Source: Candidatus Hydrogenedentota bacterium
GTDB lineage: Bacteria > Hydrogenedentota > Hydrogenedentia > Hydrogenedentales > JAGMZX01
Direction of reading: 5' to 3'
NCBI GenBank assembly: GCA_029556545.1
Contig: JAKQEQ010000038.1
Span: forward strand, 1 to 64,000
DNA length: 64,000 nucleotides
The notes beneath the pieces are model-generated. The model searched no databases and was not told the DNA's origin. It was given only the letters and a program-made list of their open reading frames with translations. Below, one piece after another: positions 56,148 through 64,000 of this stretch (position 1 is its first letter; every line of letters begins with the position of its first letter). Made by a program: the position numbers and the translations under genes.

Positions 56148-57463
56148 GCCTCGGGCGGGTCCGGGCGCACGTCGGCGGGAGCGGGCGTCTCGACCGGGGT
56201 CGGCGCGCTTGCCGCCGCACGACGTCCATTATCGCCGGACTGTTCGATGCTGAACAGTTCGTCCACAAGCCCGAAAATGCGCGAGACGGCGCGGCGGCTG
56301 CTCTGCAGCGCCTGGCGTTGTTCGAGGGTGACCGGCCCGAGTTCCTCGTTCAGCAGGAGTTCGATAAACCCGAGCACGGCGGACAGGGGCGAGCGCAGCC
56401 GCCGCGACACATTCGCGAGGAACATGGACTTGAGCGCGTTGACCCGCTGCAGTTCCTCGTTGATCCGTTCGAGTTGCAGTTGCGCGAGCCGCGTCGCCTC
56501 CTGCATCTCCTTCTGCTCCGTAATGTCCCGCCACATCGACACGAAAAACCGCTTGTCGCCATGGATAAACGCGCGGATGCGCATGTCGATGACGCGCTCG
56601 TCGCCCGAGGGCTTTAACACCACCGCTTCGCCGTGATATTCGCCGCGCGCGCGCAACGTCGCCAGTTTGTTCGGCAGGGTCCCGTCATCAAAGAGATAGG
56701 CGCGGATGCGCTGCCCGATAAGCTGCTCGCGCCCGACGCCGAGGAACGCGCAGGCTGTGTCATTCGCGTCCGTGATGAATTCGTTCTCGTTGTGCGTCAG
56801 GATGGGCTCGCCGGCGCTGTCGAGGATCATCCGCAGCGTCGCCTCGGACGAGGCCAGCGCCTGCGCGCGGCCTTCGGCGGCGATCTCGGTCTCCATGAGA
56901 AACTCGCTAAGCGAACCCATGACCCAGCCGCCCATCACGATGGCGAGGAACTTCGCGGCCACGATGGACGCGGGCGTCTCGACGGCGAGGAAGTACTGCT
57001 CAAACAAAATGAGGCCGCCGTAACACACACAGCATAGGAACGTGACCAGCAGGCCGCCGCGGGCCAGCCGCGAGTACGTGTTGAAACCAATGATGAACAA
57101 CAGGTACAGCACGAACAGGGGGCTGTCCCCCGCGCCGACCAACCCCACGATCATCGTAATCTCGGCCAGGTGCAACAGGAAGTTGAGCGGCGAGATAAAC
57201 CACTCGTGGCGAGCCGTGGCCAGCACCCAGTGCACAAACAGATTGTGCAGCAGGACGTACACGCCCAAGCCGAGGTGAAAACTCAGGCGATCGGGCCGAT
57301 ACCCGAGCAACAGCAGGCCAATGAGCGTCAGATACGCGAGATACCGCGCCGCAAGCACGGTCCGCTCGATGTTCAACACGAGCGTCATGCGCGGGTCGGC
57401 CGATCCCGGCCCTTCCCCGCGCTTTGCCGCCGCGATAAACGCTCGGATGCCGTCCGTGTTCAC
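56144..57463 (-). CDS. degenerate membrane sensor protein (PAS + HisKA-like, no kinase domain)
   Basis: A 439-residue protein with about six N-terminal membrane helices (about 35-185), a PAS domain (about 205-325, [21 protein letters not shown]) and a HisKA-like helical pair. The H-box, usually SHELRTPL, reads [14 protein letters not shown], so the phosphorylated His is Arg. The protein ends about 75 residues later with an Ala/Pro tail and no HATPase domain. It cannot work as a normal kinase; it may be a sensor or adaptor. Start GTG. It is translationally coupled to queG. Confidence 0.85.
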   Translation of the reverse strand: MNTDGIRAFIAAAKRGEGPGSADPRMTLVLNIERTVLAARYLAYLTLIGLLLLGYRPDRLSFHLGLGVYVLLHNLFVHWVLATARHEWFISPLNFLLHLAEITMIVGLVGAGDSPLFVLYLLFIIGFNTYSRLARGGLLVTFLCCVCYGGLILFEQYFLAVETPASIVAAKFLAIVMGGWVMGSLSEFLMETEIAAEGRAQALASSEATLRMILDSAGEPILTHNENEFITDANDTACAFLGVGREQLIGQRIRAYLFDDGTLPNKLATLRARGEYHGEAVVLKPSGDERVIDMRIRAFIHGDKRFFVSMWRDITEQKEMQEATRLAQLQLERINEELQRVNALKSMFLANVSRRLRSPLSAVLGFIELLLNEELGPVTLEQRQALQSSRRAVSRIFGLVDELFSIEQSGDNGRRAAASAPTPVETPAPADVRPDPPEA

Positions 57464-57695
57464 GTTAAGATTCCGCCATTCCCAGGCCGACGCGCCCCCG
57501 CGTCCCCAGGCAGTTCATCATAGCACAGCCGCGCCTATTCTTCTCTTTCCCTGTTTCCCTCTTTCCCTCTTTCCATATTCAATCATCCTCATCCCCCCGC
57601 GCCGATTCTTCACGTGCGCAAGCCCGCGCCCGTGTGCTATTCTCTGGATTCTTTCCCGAAAAAACGCTATCACGGAACACACGCCGGGAGGTCTC

Positions 57696-59123
57696 ATGGC
57701 GAAGGGAATTACAAAACGAGCGGACGACTACGCGCAGTGGTATATCGACATTGTACTGAAGGCGGATATGGCCGACTACTCGCCGGTCAAAGGCTGCATG
57801 GTCATCAAGCCGAACGGCTACGGCATCTGGGAACGCATCCAGCAGCATCTTGACCGCATGTTCAAGGAGACAGGGCACGTCAACGCCTACTTCCCGGTGT
57901 TCATCCCCGAGAGCTTCCTGAAGAAAGAGGCCGAACACGTGAAGGGCTTCGCGCCGGAATGCGCCGTGGTCACCCACGGCGGCGGCAAGCTCCTCGAGGA
58001 ACCGCTGGTCATCCGCCCCACCTCCGAAACGATCATCTGGTCCACCTACAAGAACTGGATCAGTTCGTACCGGGACCTGCCCATCCTCATCAATCAATGG
58101 GCCAACGTGTGCCGCTGGGAAATGCGGACGCGCCTCTTCCTGCGCACGACCGAGTTCCTCTGGCAAGAGGGCCATACGGCCCACGCCACCCACGAGGAAG
58201 CCGAAGAAGAAACCGTTCGCATGGTACACGTCTATCGCAGGTTCGCCGAGGAATACATGGCCATGCCGGTTGTGGTCGGGCGCAAGACGGAGCAGGAAAA
58301 GTTCGCGGGCGCGGAGCACACCTACTGCATCGAGGCGCTGATGCAGGACGGCAAGGCGCTCCAGGCCGGCACCTCGCACCACCTCGGCCAGAACTTCGCC
58401 AAGGCCTTCGACGTAAAGTTTCAGGACCGCGACAAAGAATTGAAATACGTGTATGCCACGAGTTGGGGCGTGTCGACGCGGCTCATTGGCGGCATCGTCA
58501 TGACGCACAGCGACGACAACGGCCTCGTCATTCCGCCGCGTCTCGCGCCGCTGCCCGTCGTCTTCGTGCCCATTTGGAAGAGCGACGCCGAGCGCGACGT
58601 GGTCTGTGAAAAGGCCCGCGAGATCACCCGGGACTGGGACCCGCTCTTCTACCGCATCGACGATCGCGACCAGTACAAGCCCGGCTACAAGTTCAACGAT
58701 TGGGAGTTGAAGGGCGTGCCGATCCGCGTCGAGATCGGCCCCCGCGACGTCCAGAACAACACCGTAGTCGCCGTGCGCCGCGACACCGGCGAGAAGCAAG
58801 CCCTGTCCATGGACGGCCTCCGCGAGCACCTCACGCGTCTGCTCGACGATATTCAGAACAACCTTTTCGCGCGGGCCGAGCAGCGCACGCGCGACAACAC
58901 GCACACCGTCGATGATTACGAGGAATACAAGGCGCGCATCGATCAGGGCGGCTTCTTCCGCGTGTTCCTGGACCACGCCAACCCGGAAGTCGAGGCGAAA
59001 CTTCAGGAGGACACGCGCTCGACCGTGCGCTGCATCCCCTTCGACGCGCCGGACGAGGAAGGGCCGTGCATGATCACCGGCAAGCTGTGCAAGGGCCGCG
59101 TCATCGCCGCGCAGGCCTACTGA
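57696..59123 (+). CDS. proS: proline--tRNA ligase, archaeal/eukaryotic type
   Basis: A 475-residue class II synthetase of the short form without the INS editing domain. Class II motifs are seen as [34 protein letters not shown] and [17 protein letters not shown]. The C-terminus ends QAY with the Tyr typical of this type. GGGAGG precedes the ATG by 4 nt. This type is common in several bacterial phyla. Confidence 0.95.
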   Translation: MAKGITKRADDYAQWYIDIVLKADMADYSPVKGCMVIKPNGYGIWERIQQHLDRMFKETGHVNAYFPVFIPESFLKKEAEHVKGFAPECAVVTHGGGKLLEEPLVIRPTSETIIWSTYKNWISSYRDLPILINQWANVCRWEMRTRLFLRTTEFLWQEGHTAHATHEEAEEETVRMVHVYRRFAEEYMAMPVVVGRKTEQEKFAGAEHTYCIEALMQDGKALQAGTSHHLGQNFAKAFDVKFQDRDKELKYVYATSWGVSTRLIGGIVMTHSDDNGLVIPPRLAPLPVVFVPIWKSDAERDVVCEKAREITRDWDPLFYRIDDRDQYKPGYKFNDWELKGVPIRVEIGPRDVQNNTVVAVRRDTGEKQALSMDGLREHLTRLLDDIQNNLFARAEQRTRDNTHTVDDYEEYKARIDQGGFFRVFLDHANPEVEAKLQEDTRSTVRCIPFDAPDEEGPCMITGKLCKGRVIAAQAY

Positions 59124-59170
59124 AGTCGCCGCGGAACCCTCGCCAATTCGCGCAATCCGCTCCGCGTCTC

Positions 59171-59200
59171 TTGTGGGCAATCGGGCATTGTTGCTATAAA
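59171..59200 (+). promoter_or_regulatory. promoter of the secreted beta-sandwich protein
   Basis: TTGTGG (59171-59176), 18 nt, TATAAA (59195-59200), about 90 nt before the start codon. Confidence 0.55.
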
Positions 59201-59295
59201 TGCTGGCAAGGTCCGTATCGTGTTTCGGGGCGGGGCGCGCCTCTCCCCGCGGCCTGAGACGGCGCGACACGCCGTGCAACAGGAAGGGAACAACC

Positions 59296-59991
59296 ATGAA
59301 GCACCTATCGGCGATACTGGCAACGGCTCTTATGCTCACGTCGGGCGCGTGGGCGGCCCCCGAGGAGGCCGCCTCGGCCGCACCGGAGGGCTATGCCCTG
59401 GTCTTCGAGGATGATTTCGGCAAAGGACTCGACCGCTGGGAATTCACCGATCCGAAGGCATGGAAAATCGTCGAGGAAGAAGGAAATTCCGTCCTGGCCC
59501 TCGTGCGGCCCAGCAGGTACGAGCCATCCGTCCGCTCGCCGAAAAGCATCGCATGGATCAAGGGGCTGGACGTCGGCGACTTCGTCCTCGAAGTCGACGC
59601 GAAACAGACGGGCCGTGAATACGGCCACCGCGACCTCTGCTTCTTCTTCTGCAAGCAGGACGAGTCCCACTTCTACTATGTCCATCTCGCCACCGCCGCC
59701 GACGACTACGCCAACTCGGTCTTCCTCGTCAACGGCGCGCCCCGCGTCTCCATCGCGAAGGAACGCACCTCGGGCACCGACTGGGGCTCCAACGTCTGGC
59801 GAAAAATCCGCATCCGCCGCACCGTCGCCGACGGACACATCGAGGTCTTCTTCGACGATATGGACACGCCCGTCATGATCGCCGAAGACACCACCTTCAC
59901 CTCCGGTCCCATCGGCCTCGGCTCCTTCGACGACATCGGCCGCTTCGACAACCTCCGCATCTGGGCACGACCGGCGAAGCCGCAACAATAG
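59296..59991 (+). CDS. secreted beta-sandwich (concanavalin-like, DUF1080-like) protein
   Basis: A 231-residue exported protein: signal peptide about 1-20 (LSAILATALMLTSGAWA), then a jelly-roll like those of 3-keto-disaccharide hydrolases / laminin-G-like domains (LVFEDDFGKGLDRWEFTDP, FVLEVDAKQTGREYGHRDLC, FDDIGRFDNLRIWARP). Such domains bind or cleave glycans; catalytic residues cannot be assigned. AAGGGAACAACC precedes the ATG. Confidence 0.8.
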   Translation: MKHLSAILATALMLTSGAWAAPEEAASAAPEGYALVFEDDFGKGLDRWEFTDPKAWKIVEEEGNSVLALVRPSRYEPSVRSPKSIAWIKGLDVGDFVLEVDAKQTGREYGHRDLCFFFCKQDESHFYYVHLATAADDYANSVFLVNGAPRVSIAKERTSGTDWGSNVWRKIRIRRTVADGHIEVFFDDMDTPVMIAEDTTFTSGPIGLGSFDDIGRFDNLRIWARPAKPQQ

Positions 59992-60023
59992 TTCCCTCTC
60001 CCCGAAGAAGAGAGTTGGAGTTT

Positions 60024-60090
60024 GTAGTTCACGCTTTAGCGTGTCTTCGCCAGACCCGCCGCTTCAGGAGCAAGCTGAAGCTTGAACTAC
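60024..60090. repeat. inverted repeat element before a gene remnant
   Basis: GTAGTTCA (60024-60031) is complementary to TGAACTAC (60083-60090). Inside are CACGCTTTAGCGTG and AAGCTGAAGCTT, smaller palindromes. It looks like a REP/MITE-type intergenic element. Confidence 0.6.
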
Positions 60091-60125
60091 GAACCCATGC
60101 GCCGCCCGCAACCAAGAACTGGTAG

Positions 60126-60269
60126 GAAGCGGACGTCCTCTACATCAACTTCCGCAAACCCGCTTGCGCCACCGACAGCGAACTCACCGATGACGACATC
60201 ATCATCCGTTACGACGGCGAAGAAGTCACCGGCCTGACAGTGTTGCACGCCAGCCGCCGCGCGCGCTAG
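60126..60269 (+). pseudogene. DUF2283 protein remnant without start
   Basis: Forty-seven codons following an in-frame TAG encode EADVLYINFRKPACATDSEL and TDDDIIIRYDGEEVTGLTVL, ending HASRRAR. This is the C-terminal three quarters of a DUF2283 protein, small proteins often found beside toxin-antitoxin genes. The N-terminal strand and start codon are missing; the sequence begins just after the inverted repeat at 60024-60090. Confidence 0.75.
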
Positions 60270-60376
60270 GCTGACGCGCCTGGGCGCTTGGCATTCGTGG
60301 ACACGTTCGCGGGACGGCTGTACGATGGGTATCAAGAGTCCGCGATTTGTGTCACTGCCGCGGAGGGAACGCACCA

Positions 60377-62734
60377 ATGGACCGTACACCGCCGACGTGG
60401 GGCGAAATCTCGCCCGAGCGCCCGCTGATCATTCTGCAGACGAACAATCGCTTCGGGGATTCGGACGAAGACTTCGGCGACCGGAACGATCCGCTGGCCG
60501 AGGCGACGAGGCATGGCCGCGAGGCCGTGCGCGCGTTCCGGGAAGCCGTGCCGGACGAACTCAAACCCTTCTGCCAGCTTCAGCTCGAGGTGCGCGTGCG
60601 CGATCATCAGGCGCGGTACGATCGCTTCCGCCGCGTGTTCGACGAATTGCAGGCGGCGCACGTCCCCGCGAACCTGCAATTCGCCGACCCACACGACATG
60701 TACGTGTTCGACCCGGAATACGTGGACCGACTCGCGCGCGAGTACCCGTGTATTCAGAGTTACACGATCACGGAGATCAACTTCGAGCATTACCGCGCAT
60801 TCAACGTGCCGCGCTACGCGCTGTCGCCCGAGGCGCGGTACGCGATGGACATCATCGACCTCGCGGCGGCGCGCGGCAAACACTTGAGCATCTCGTTGCA
60901 GGGGCTCAAGTGGATGCACATCGGCGCGGACGTGCTGAATCAGCCGCTACTCGACAAGATCGCCGCCCACCCGGAGTACGTGCTGGCCGTAAACGAGCAC
61001 ATCGGCCCGCAGCACCTCCCGCGCCAGACTTCCGTGCTGGGCATGTGGATCGCCGGATGCGTCAACCATTGGGGCGTCGAGCCGCAGTCGTGGTGGTTCG
61101 AGAACGGGCGCATGATCGCGCCGGGCGTCTTCGGCCAGTTTCAGCCGGACAACACCCGCATCATGCCGCCGCCCCTGTACCGCGCCATGATCCTGCAAGG
61201 AGCGCTCCTCGGGGCGACGGTCTACCAGTTCGAGCCGTTCTGGGACCTCTTCGATTACGACAACGCGCGCTGCTGGCGCGACGTCATCGCGCCGACCCTC
61301 GCCGAAGTCATTCGCGAACGATTGATCCCGACGCGCGACCAGGTCGTAGAGCGAATGCAGGTCGCCTACCAATACAAGCTCGCGCGCGATATCAACGAGT
61401 TTCACGAGAACCTGCGCGACGTGGACTTCACACATGACGAGGGTTTCCTCGCGCGCGCGGCCTACGGTGTCTGGGAACGATTTCTCGAACACGAACTCAT
61501 CCCGAACAAGCGCCGCTATTTCTTCATCCCGCTGCTCCCGCCACGCGCGCCGCGGGCCGTGCTCGACCGCTTCGCCCACGTGATCCAACCCGGCGAATGC
61601 GATTCCGAGGCCGAGTACACGACGTTATTGAATCGGTATTACCCGAAGCCCACGCACGACGGCGCGGCGTGGACCGCGAGCATGAACGGCCACTTCTACG
61701 TCATGCAAACGCACGAGAACCTGTATGAGCGCCAGACGTGGGCGGCGGACTTGCCGAAGCCCGTGCGCGGCGCTGCCGCGACCCGGACCGACGCGGGCCT
61801 CGAACTGCGCTGGGACCCGGACCCCGGCGCGGCGCGCTATTTCGTCTGCCGCGCCGACGCACCGGGAACGTGGGCGCGGATCGGGGAGACGCGGGAGACG
61901 GTGTTCGTGGTGCCGGAAGAGGCCGCCGGAACTCGGGAGCGCGGCGCACTCTATGCAGTCCTCGCGGAAACGACAAGCAAGGAGCGCGCCGAGGGCGCGG
62001 TCAACTACCTCGACTTTCCACGGTTCAGCGAAACCGTCAGCCGCGTCGTCGAGGAGGTGCGCGTCGTGGCGGACGGCGCCATCGAGACGCGCCCGGTAAT
62101 CGATCCGGAAGACACACGGCCCGCGTCGCAGGTGTGGTATCCGACCTTCGACGGCGCGGAGCGCGCGCATATCGAGACCGCGCGGCAGATAGTCACGCGC
62201 ATCGACCAGTTCAAACAACATTACGACAAAGGCGACTGGCGCGCGCTGTCCGAACTGTATTCCGCGCGGTATCAGGACGCGAACGGCTACCATCGCGAGT
62301 ACGCGGCGCGCGCTTGGAAGTGGTGGTGCTTCCGCATGAACACGCTCGTGTTCCTGCGCCAGATTCGCTGGTGGGATTTCAGCGAGTATGACGCCGGCGG
62401 CGTGGTGCGCGTGCGCCTGTTCGCGCTGTGCCGCGGCCTGCGCCGCGACGACATGCCCTTCGGCGCGGGCTACGACGGCACGTGCCGCATCCCCCGCACC
62501 CGCGACGAGGAGGTCACGTTCACTTGGCTCCGCGAGGAGGATGATGCCTGGCGCGTCATCGCCACCGACCCCGCCCTGCCCAACTTCGAGGAAATCCTCT
62601 GGAACAGCCGCGGCGCGGACAAGTGGAACGTGAAACTCGTCCCCGGCAAGGACGGCAACCCCGAATACTACACCCGCCCCGGTCAGACCAATCTGATTCC
62701 CATCGAGACCGACTGGTTGAATCCGCTGCAATAG
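60377..62734 (+). CDS. large GH98-like protein
   Basis: A 785-residue protein without a signal peptide. The N-terminal ~400 residues resemble a TIM-barrel hydrolase: YPCIQSYTITEINFEHYRAF, GKHLSISLQGLKWMHIG, YVLAVNEHIGPQH and VYQFEPFWDLFDYDN give acidic positions at the right intervals for glycoside hydrolase family 98, which cuts blood-group-type glycans. I rate that assignment as moderate. A fibronectin-like stretch (about 475-545) and a C-terminal region rich in Trp/Tyr (WRALSELYSARYQDANGYHREY, SnoaL/NTF2-like) follow. The ATG follows GGAGGGAACGCACC. Confidence 0.6.
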   Translation: MDRTPPTWGEISPERPLIILQTNNRFGDSDEDFGDRNDPLAEATRHGREAVRAFREAVPDELKPFCQLQLEVRVRDHQARYDRFRRVFDELQAAHVPANLQFADPHDMYVFDPEYVDRLAREYPCIQSYTITEINFEHYRAFNVPRYALSPEARYAMDIIDLAAARGKHLSISLQGLKWMHIGADVLNQPLLDKIAAHPEYVLAVNEHIGPQHLPRQTSVLGMWIAGCVNHWGVEPQSWWFENGRMIAPGVFGQFQPDNTRIMPPPLYRAMILQGALLGATVYQFEPFWDLFDYDNARCWRDVIAPTLAEVIRERLIPTRDQVVERMQVAYQYKLARDINEFHENLRDVDFTHDEGFLARAAYGVWERFLEHELIPNKRRYFFIPLLPPRAPRAVLDRFAHVIQPGECDSEAEYTTLLNRYYPKPTHDGAAWTASMNGHFYVMQTHENLYERQTWAADLPKPVRGAAATRTDAGLELRWDPDPGAARYFVCRADAPGTWARIGETRETVFVVPEEAAGTRERGALYAVLAETTSKERAEGAVNYLDFPRFSETVSRVVEEVRVVADGAIETRPVIDPEDTRPASQVWYPTFDGAERAHIETARQIVTRIDQFKQHYDKGDWRALSELYSARYQDANGYHREYAARAWKWWCFRMNTLVFLRQIRWWDFSEYDAGGVVRVRLFALCRGLRRDDMPFGAGYDGTCRIPRTRDEEVTFTWLREEDDAWRVIATDPALPNFEEILWNSRGADKWNVKLVPGKDGNPEYYTRPGQTNLIPIETDWLNPLQ

Positions 62735-62771
62735 CCTCGCACAGCCGACACACGGACGGGGGCGCGGCCGC

Positions 62772-63542
62772 TTATCCCTCGTGGGCCGGCGTAAGCAACT
62801 CGCTGCCGGATTGCAGCAGGAACTGGACGAACGACGCCACGCTCGCGCGCGCGCGCTCGGTGAGGCGTTGGGCCAGCAGGGCCGCGAGTTCCTCATCCTG
62901 CTGTTCGATGGCCGCGACGAGATGGGCGAGTTCCTCCTGGGTGATGATCGGGCTGAATCGCGCGAGCGGAACTGCCGCCCGCAGCCGCGCCATGACGCGC
63001 CCCGCGTTGTTGAAAATGAGCTGGTAGACCGTGTTGTGCGCGGCCTGGGCGACCGTGCGCAACATCCGCAAATGCACCTGCGTCAAGCACGGCAAGTCCT
63101 CGAGCGCGGCCGCCCGTTCCCGCAACGCCTCGCGCAGGTCCTGTACCTGTTCCCGGGTGCGGTGCCGGGCCGCCAAACGCAACACGTCCGGCACAAACAG
63201 CGCCCAGAACGCAAGAAACTCATCGAGAATCCGCTGGTTCACGTCGTTACGTTCGCCGAACAGCAGGTATTCAAAAAGTTCCAGACCACCCGTCAGCAGC
63301 ACGTCCTGCGCGTAAACGCCCGACCCTTGCACGATGCGCACCAATCCCAAGGCTTCGAGTCGCTTGAGCGCCTCGCGCACCACGTGGCGCGACACGTTGA
63401 ACTGTTCCGCAAGTTCCCGCTCCGTCGGGAGCCGTGACCCCGCGCCGTAGACCCCCTCGAGAATATTGCGCACAAGCCGAGCGGTAACCGCGCGTGACGC
63501 AGTCGGCGTGCTGTGGCTGTCTTTCGGCGCTTGGCGTGACAT
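62772..63542 (-). CDS. GntR-family regulator, FadR/FCD subfamily
   Basis: A 256-residue repressor-type protein. The N-terminal winged helix (about 18-80) reads RLPTERELAEQFNVSRHVVREALKRLEALGLVRIVQGSG. A helical FCD effector domain follows, with candidates for the metal or ligand site in QVHLRMLRTVAQAAHNTVYQ. Divergent from an efflux adaptor gene, with palindromes in the shared promoter region; autoregulation and control of the efflux operon are likely by context. Confidence 0.92.
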   Translation of the reverse strand: MSRQAPKDSHSTPTASRAVTARLVRNILEGVYGAGSRLPTERELAEQFNVSRHVVREALKRLEALGLVRIVQGSGVYAQDVLLTGGLELFEYLLFGERNDVNQRILDEFLAFWALFVPDVLRLAARHRTREQVQDLREALRERAAALEDLPCLTQVHLRMLRTVAQAAHNTVYQLIFNNAGRVMARLRAAVPLARFSPIITQEELAHLVAAIEQQDEELAALLAQRLTERARASVASFVQFLLQSGSELLTPAHEG

Positions 63543-63581
63543 ACGGCCCCCGTGCCCACGTTATTGAACCAATGCGACATT

Positions 63582-63610
63582 ATTATGGCATCTCGTTGAC
63601 ATTTCGTCAA
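63582..63610 (-). promoter_or_regulatory. promoter of the GntR-family gene
   Basis: Minus strand TTGACG (63605-63610), 17 nt, CATAAT (63582-63587), about 40 nt upstream of the ATG. Confidence 0.6.
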
Positions 63611-63624
63611 GTCAACGGTATATT
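63596..63624 (+). promoter_or_regulatory. near-consensus promoter of the efflux adaptor gene
   Basis: Consensus TTGACA (63596-63601), 17 nt, TATATT (63619-63624). It overlaps the divergent promoter; the two -35 boxes form the palindrome TTGAC-ATTTC-GTCAA (63596-63610). Confidence 0.8.
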
Positions 63625-63634
63625 GGTACAACCA
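63624..63634. promoter_or_regulatory. possible GntR/FCD operator
   Basis: TGGT-ACA-ACCA, directly at the end of the plus-strand -10 box. TGGT...ACCA half-sites are typical of FCD-type GntR regulators. GTTGAC (63595-63600) and GTCAAC (63611-63616) form another inverted pair. Confidence 0.5.
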
Positions 63635-63768
63635 TCGCGCGGCCCGGCCCGTGTGAACAAGGTGATTGTACCGCAAAATATCGGGTACACTAGCGCCTTC
63701 TCCGCCCGGTGGTGGGGGAGAGCGCCACACAAGCCAGGGCGTGGTCGCCCTGATGAGAAAGACATTAC

Positions 63769-64000
63769 ATGACCAAAGGCGACATTAGGCGCCGTCGCAG
63801 GCTGGTCCTGCGCGTCCTGCTGTGTTCCTTTTTCCTGCTCATGGGCGTGAGCATCAAGTTCGCCCTGGGCGCGCTGCGCGAGCCGCCGCGCCCGGCGGAA
63901 ATCCGCGAGCCGCACTTGCGCGTCGAGGTGGCGCGCATTCAGCCCGAGGACGTGCAGGTTGAGATCGCCGGATACGGTGAGGCACGCGCACTGGACGTGG
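63769..64000 (+). CDS. efflux adaptor (HlyD/AcrA type), N-terminal part, cut by window edge
   Basis: The first 77 codons are present. A basic N-terminus (MTKGDIRRRRRLVLR) and one membrane helix (VLLCSFFLLMGVSIKFAL) are followed by RVEVARIQPEDVQVEIAGYGEARALDV, the usual entry into the beta-barrel and lipoyl part of RND/ABC adaptor proteins. It differs from the lipoprotein adaptor at 4928-6205. The leader is about 140 nt and includes a GC hairpin near 63692-63728. The ribosome site (GAGAAAG) is weak. Confidence 0.75.
   Translation, partial: MTKGDIRRRRRLVLRVLLCSFFLLMGVSIKFALGALREPPRPAEIREPHLRVEVARIQPEDVQVEIAGYGEARALDV

Overview
This 64 kb window is GC-rich bacterial DNA, apparently chromosomal, with mostly housekeeping genes interrupted by small accessory patches. 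No rRNA or tRNA gene was recognised; one SRP RNA gene is present. The best lineage guess is Candidatus Hydrogenedentota or a close neighbour in the Planctomycetes/Lentisphaerae sphere. The main clue is a large secreted protein with Glu-Gly repeat linkers and a tandem dockerin-like tail. Supporting clues are GH172 and Gfo/Idh sugar enzymes, a four-helix-bundle protein with a 'suffix' domain, and short tandem repeats inside and beside genes. This assignment is inference from remembered features, not from a search.

Layout. 0-6.5 kb (minus): an RND efflux operon (lipoprotein adaptor, then two inner-membrane permeases joined by a GTGA overlap, the second cut by the window edge), read from a clear sigma70-type promoter through a long structured leader. 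6.6-11.2 kb: alaS and a divergent oligoendopeptidase F. 11.3-17.9 kb (plus): a sugar/glycan group (GH172-type protein, TIM-barrel isomerase, two Gfo/Idh oxidoreductases, a GT-C-like membrane protein). 18.0-19.8 kb (minus): an accessory cassette with its own promoter, two 45-residue membrane proteins, a coiled-coil zinc-ribbon protein and a RelE/ParE-type toxin-antitoxin pair. 19.8-24 kb: PqaA-like protein, CNT nucleoside transporter, two repeat elements, secreted or anchored phospholipase-D-fold protein. 24-25.7 kb: speD next to a deoxyhypusine-synthase-like gene (polyamine operon).

26-34 kb: lipoprotein CocE-type hydrolase, MacB-type ABC transporter, large FAD/Fe-S oxidase. 34-37.3 kb: small two-helix membrane protein, response regulator-PAS-diguanylate cyclase, XerC-type recombinase, HNH protein. 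37.5-41.3 kb: the Glu-Gly-linked secreted protein and a four-helix gene apparently frameshifted at a microsatellite. 41.4-44.5 kb: membrane-anchored amidohydrolase, HicB-like antitoxin whose 3' end lies in a dispersed repeat, PLC-like zinc protein, and an ORF6N gene with a truncated duplicate. 44.6-49.3 kb (minus): ABC ATPase and solute-binding lipoprotein without a visible permease, DsbD, BASS-type symporter. 49.5-59.1 kb: ileS (with an in-frame microsatellite), SRP RNA, acyl-CoA-binding protein, aminotransferase, queG overlapping a degenerate sensor kinase, and archaeal/eukaryotic-type proS. 59.3-62.7 kb: a secreted beta-sandwich protein, a DUF2283 remnant and a large GH98-like protein. 62.8-64 kb: a GntR/FCD regulator and a divergent adaptor of a second efflux operon, with back-to-back promoters sharing a palindrome.

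The most unusual signals are: the small-membrane-protein cassette at 18-19.8 kb; a four-copy intergenic repeat that also supplies the end of a gene; microsatellites that alter or interrupt proteins; long palindromes inside and upstream of the ORF6N genes; a sensor kinase lacking both its phospho-acceptor His and its ATPase domain; and the shared-palindrome divergent promoters at the right edge.
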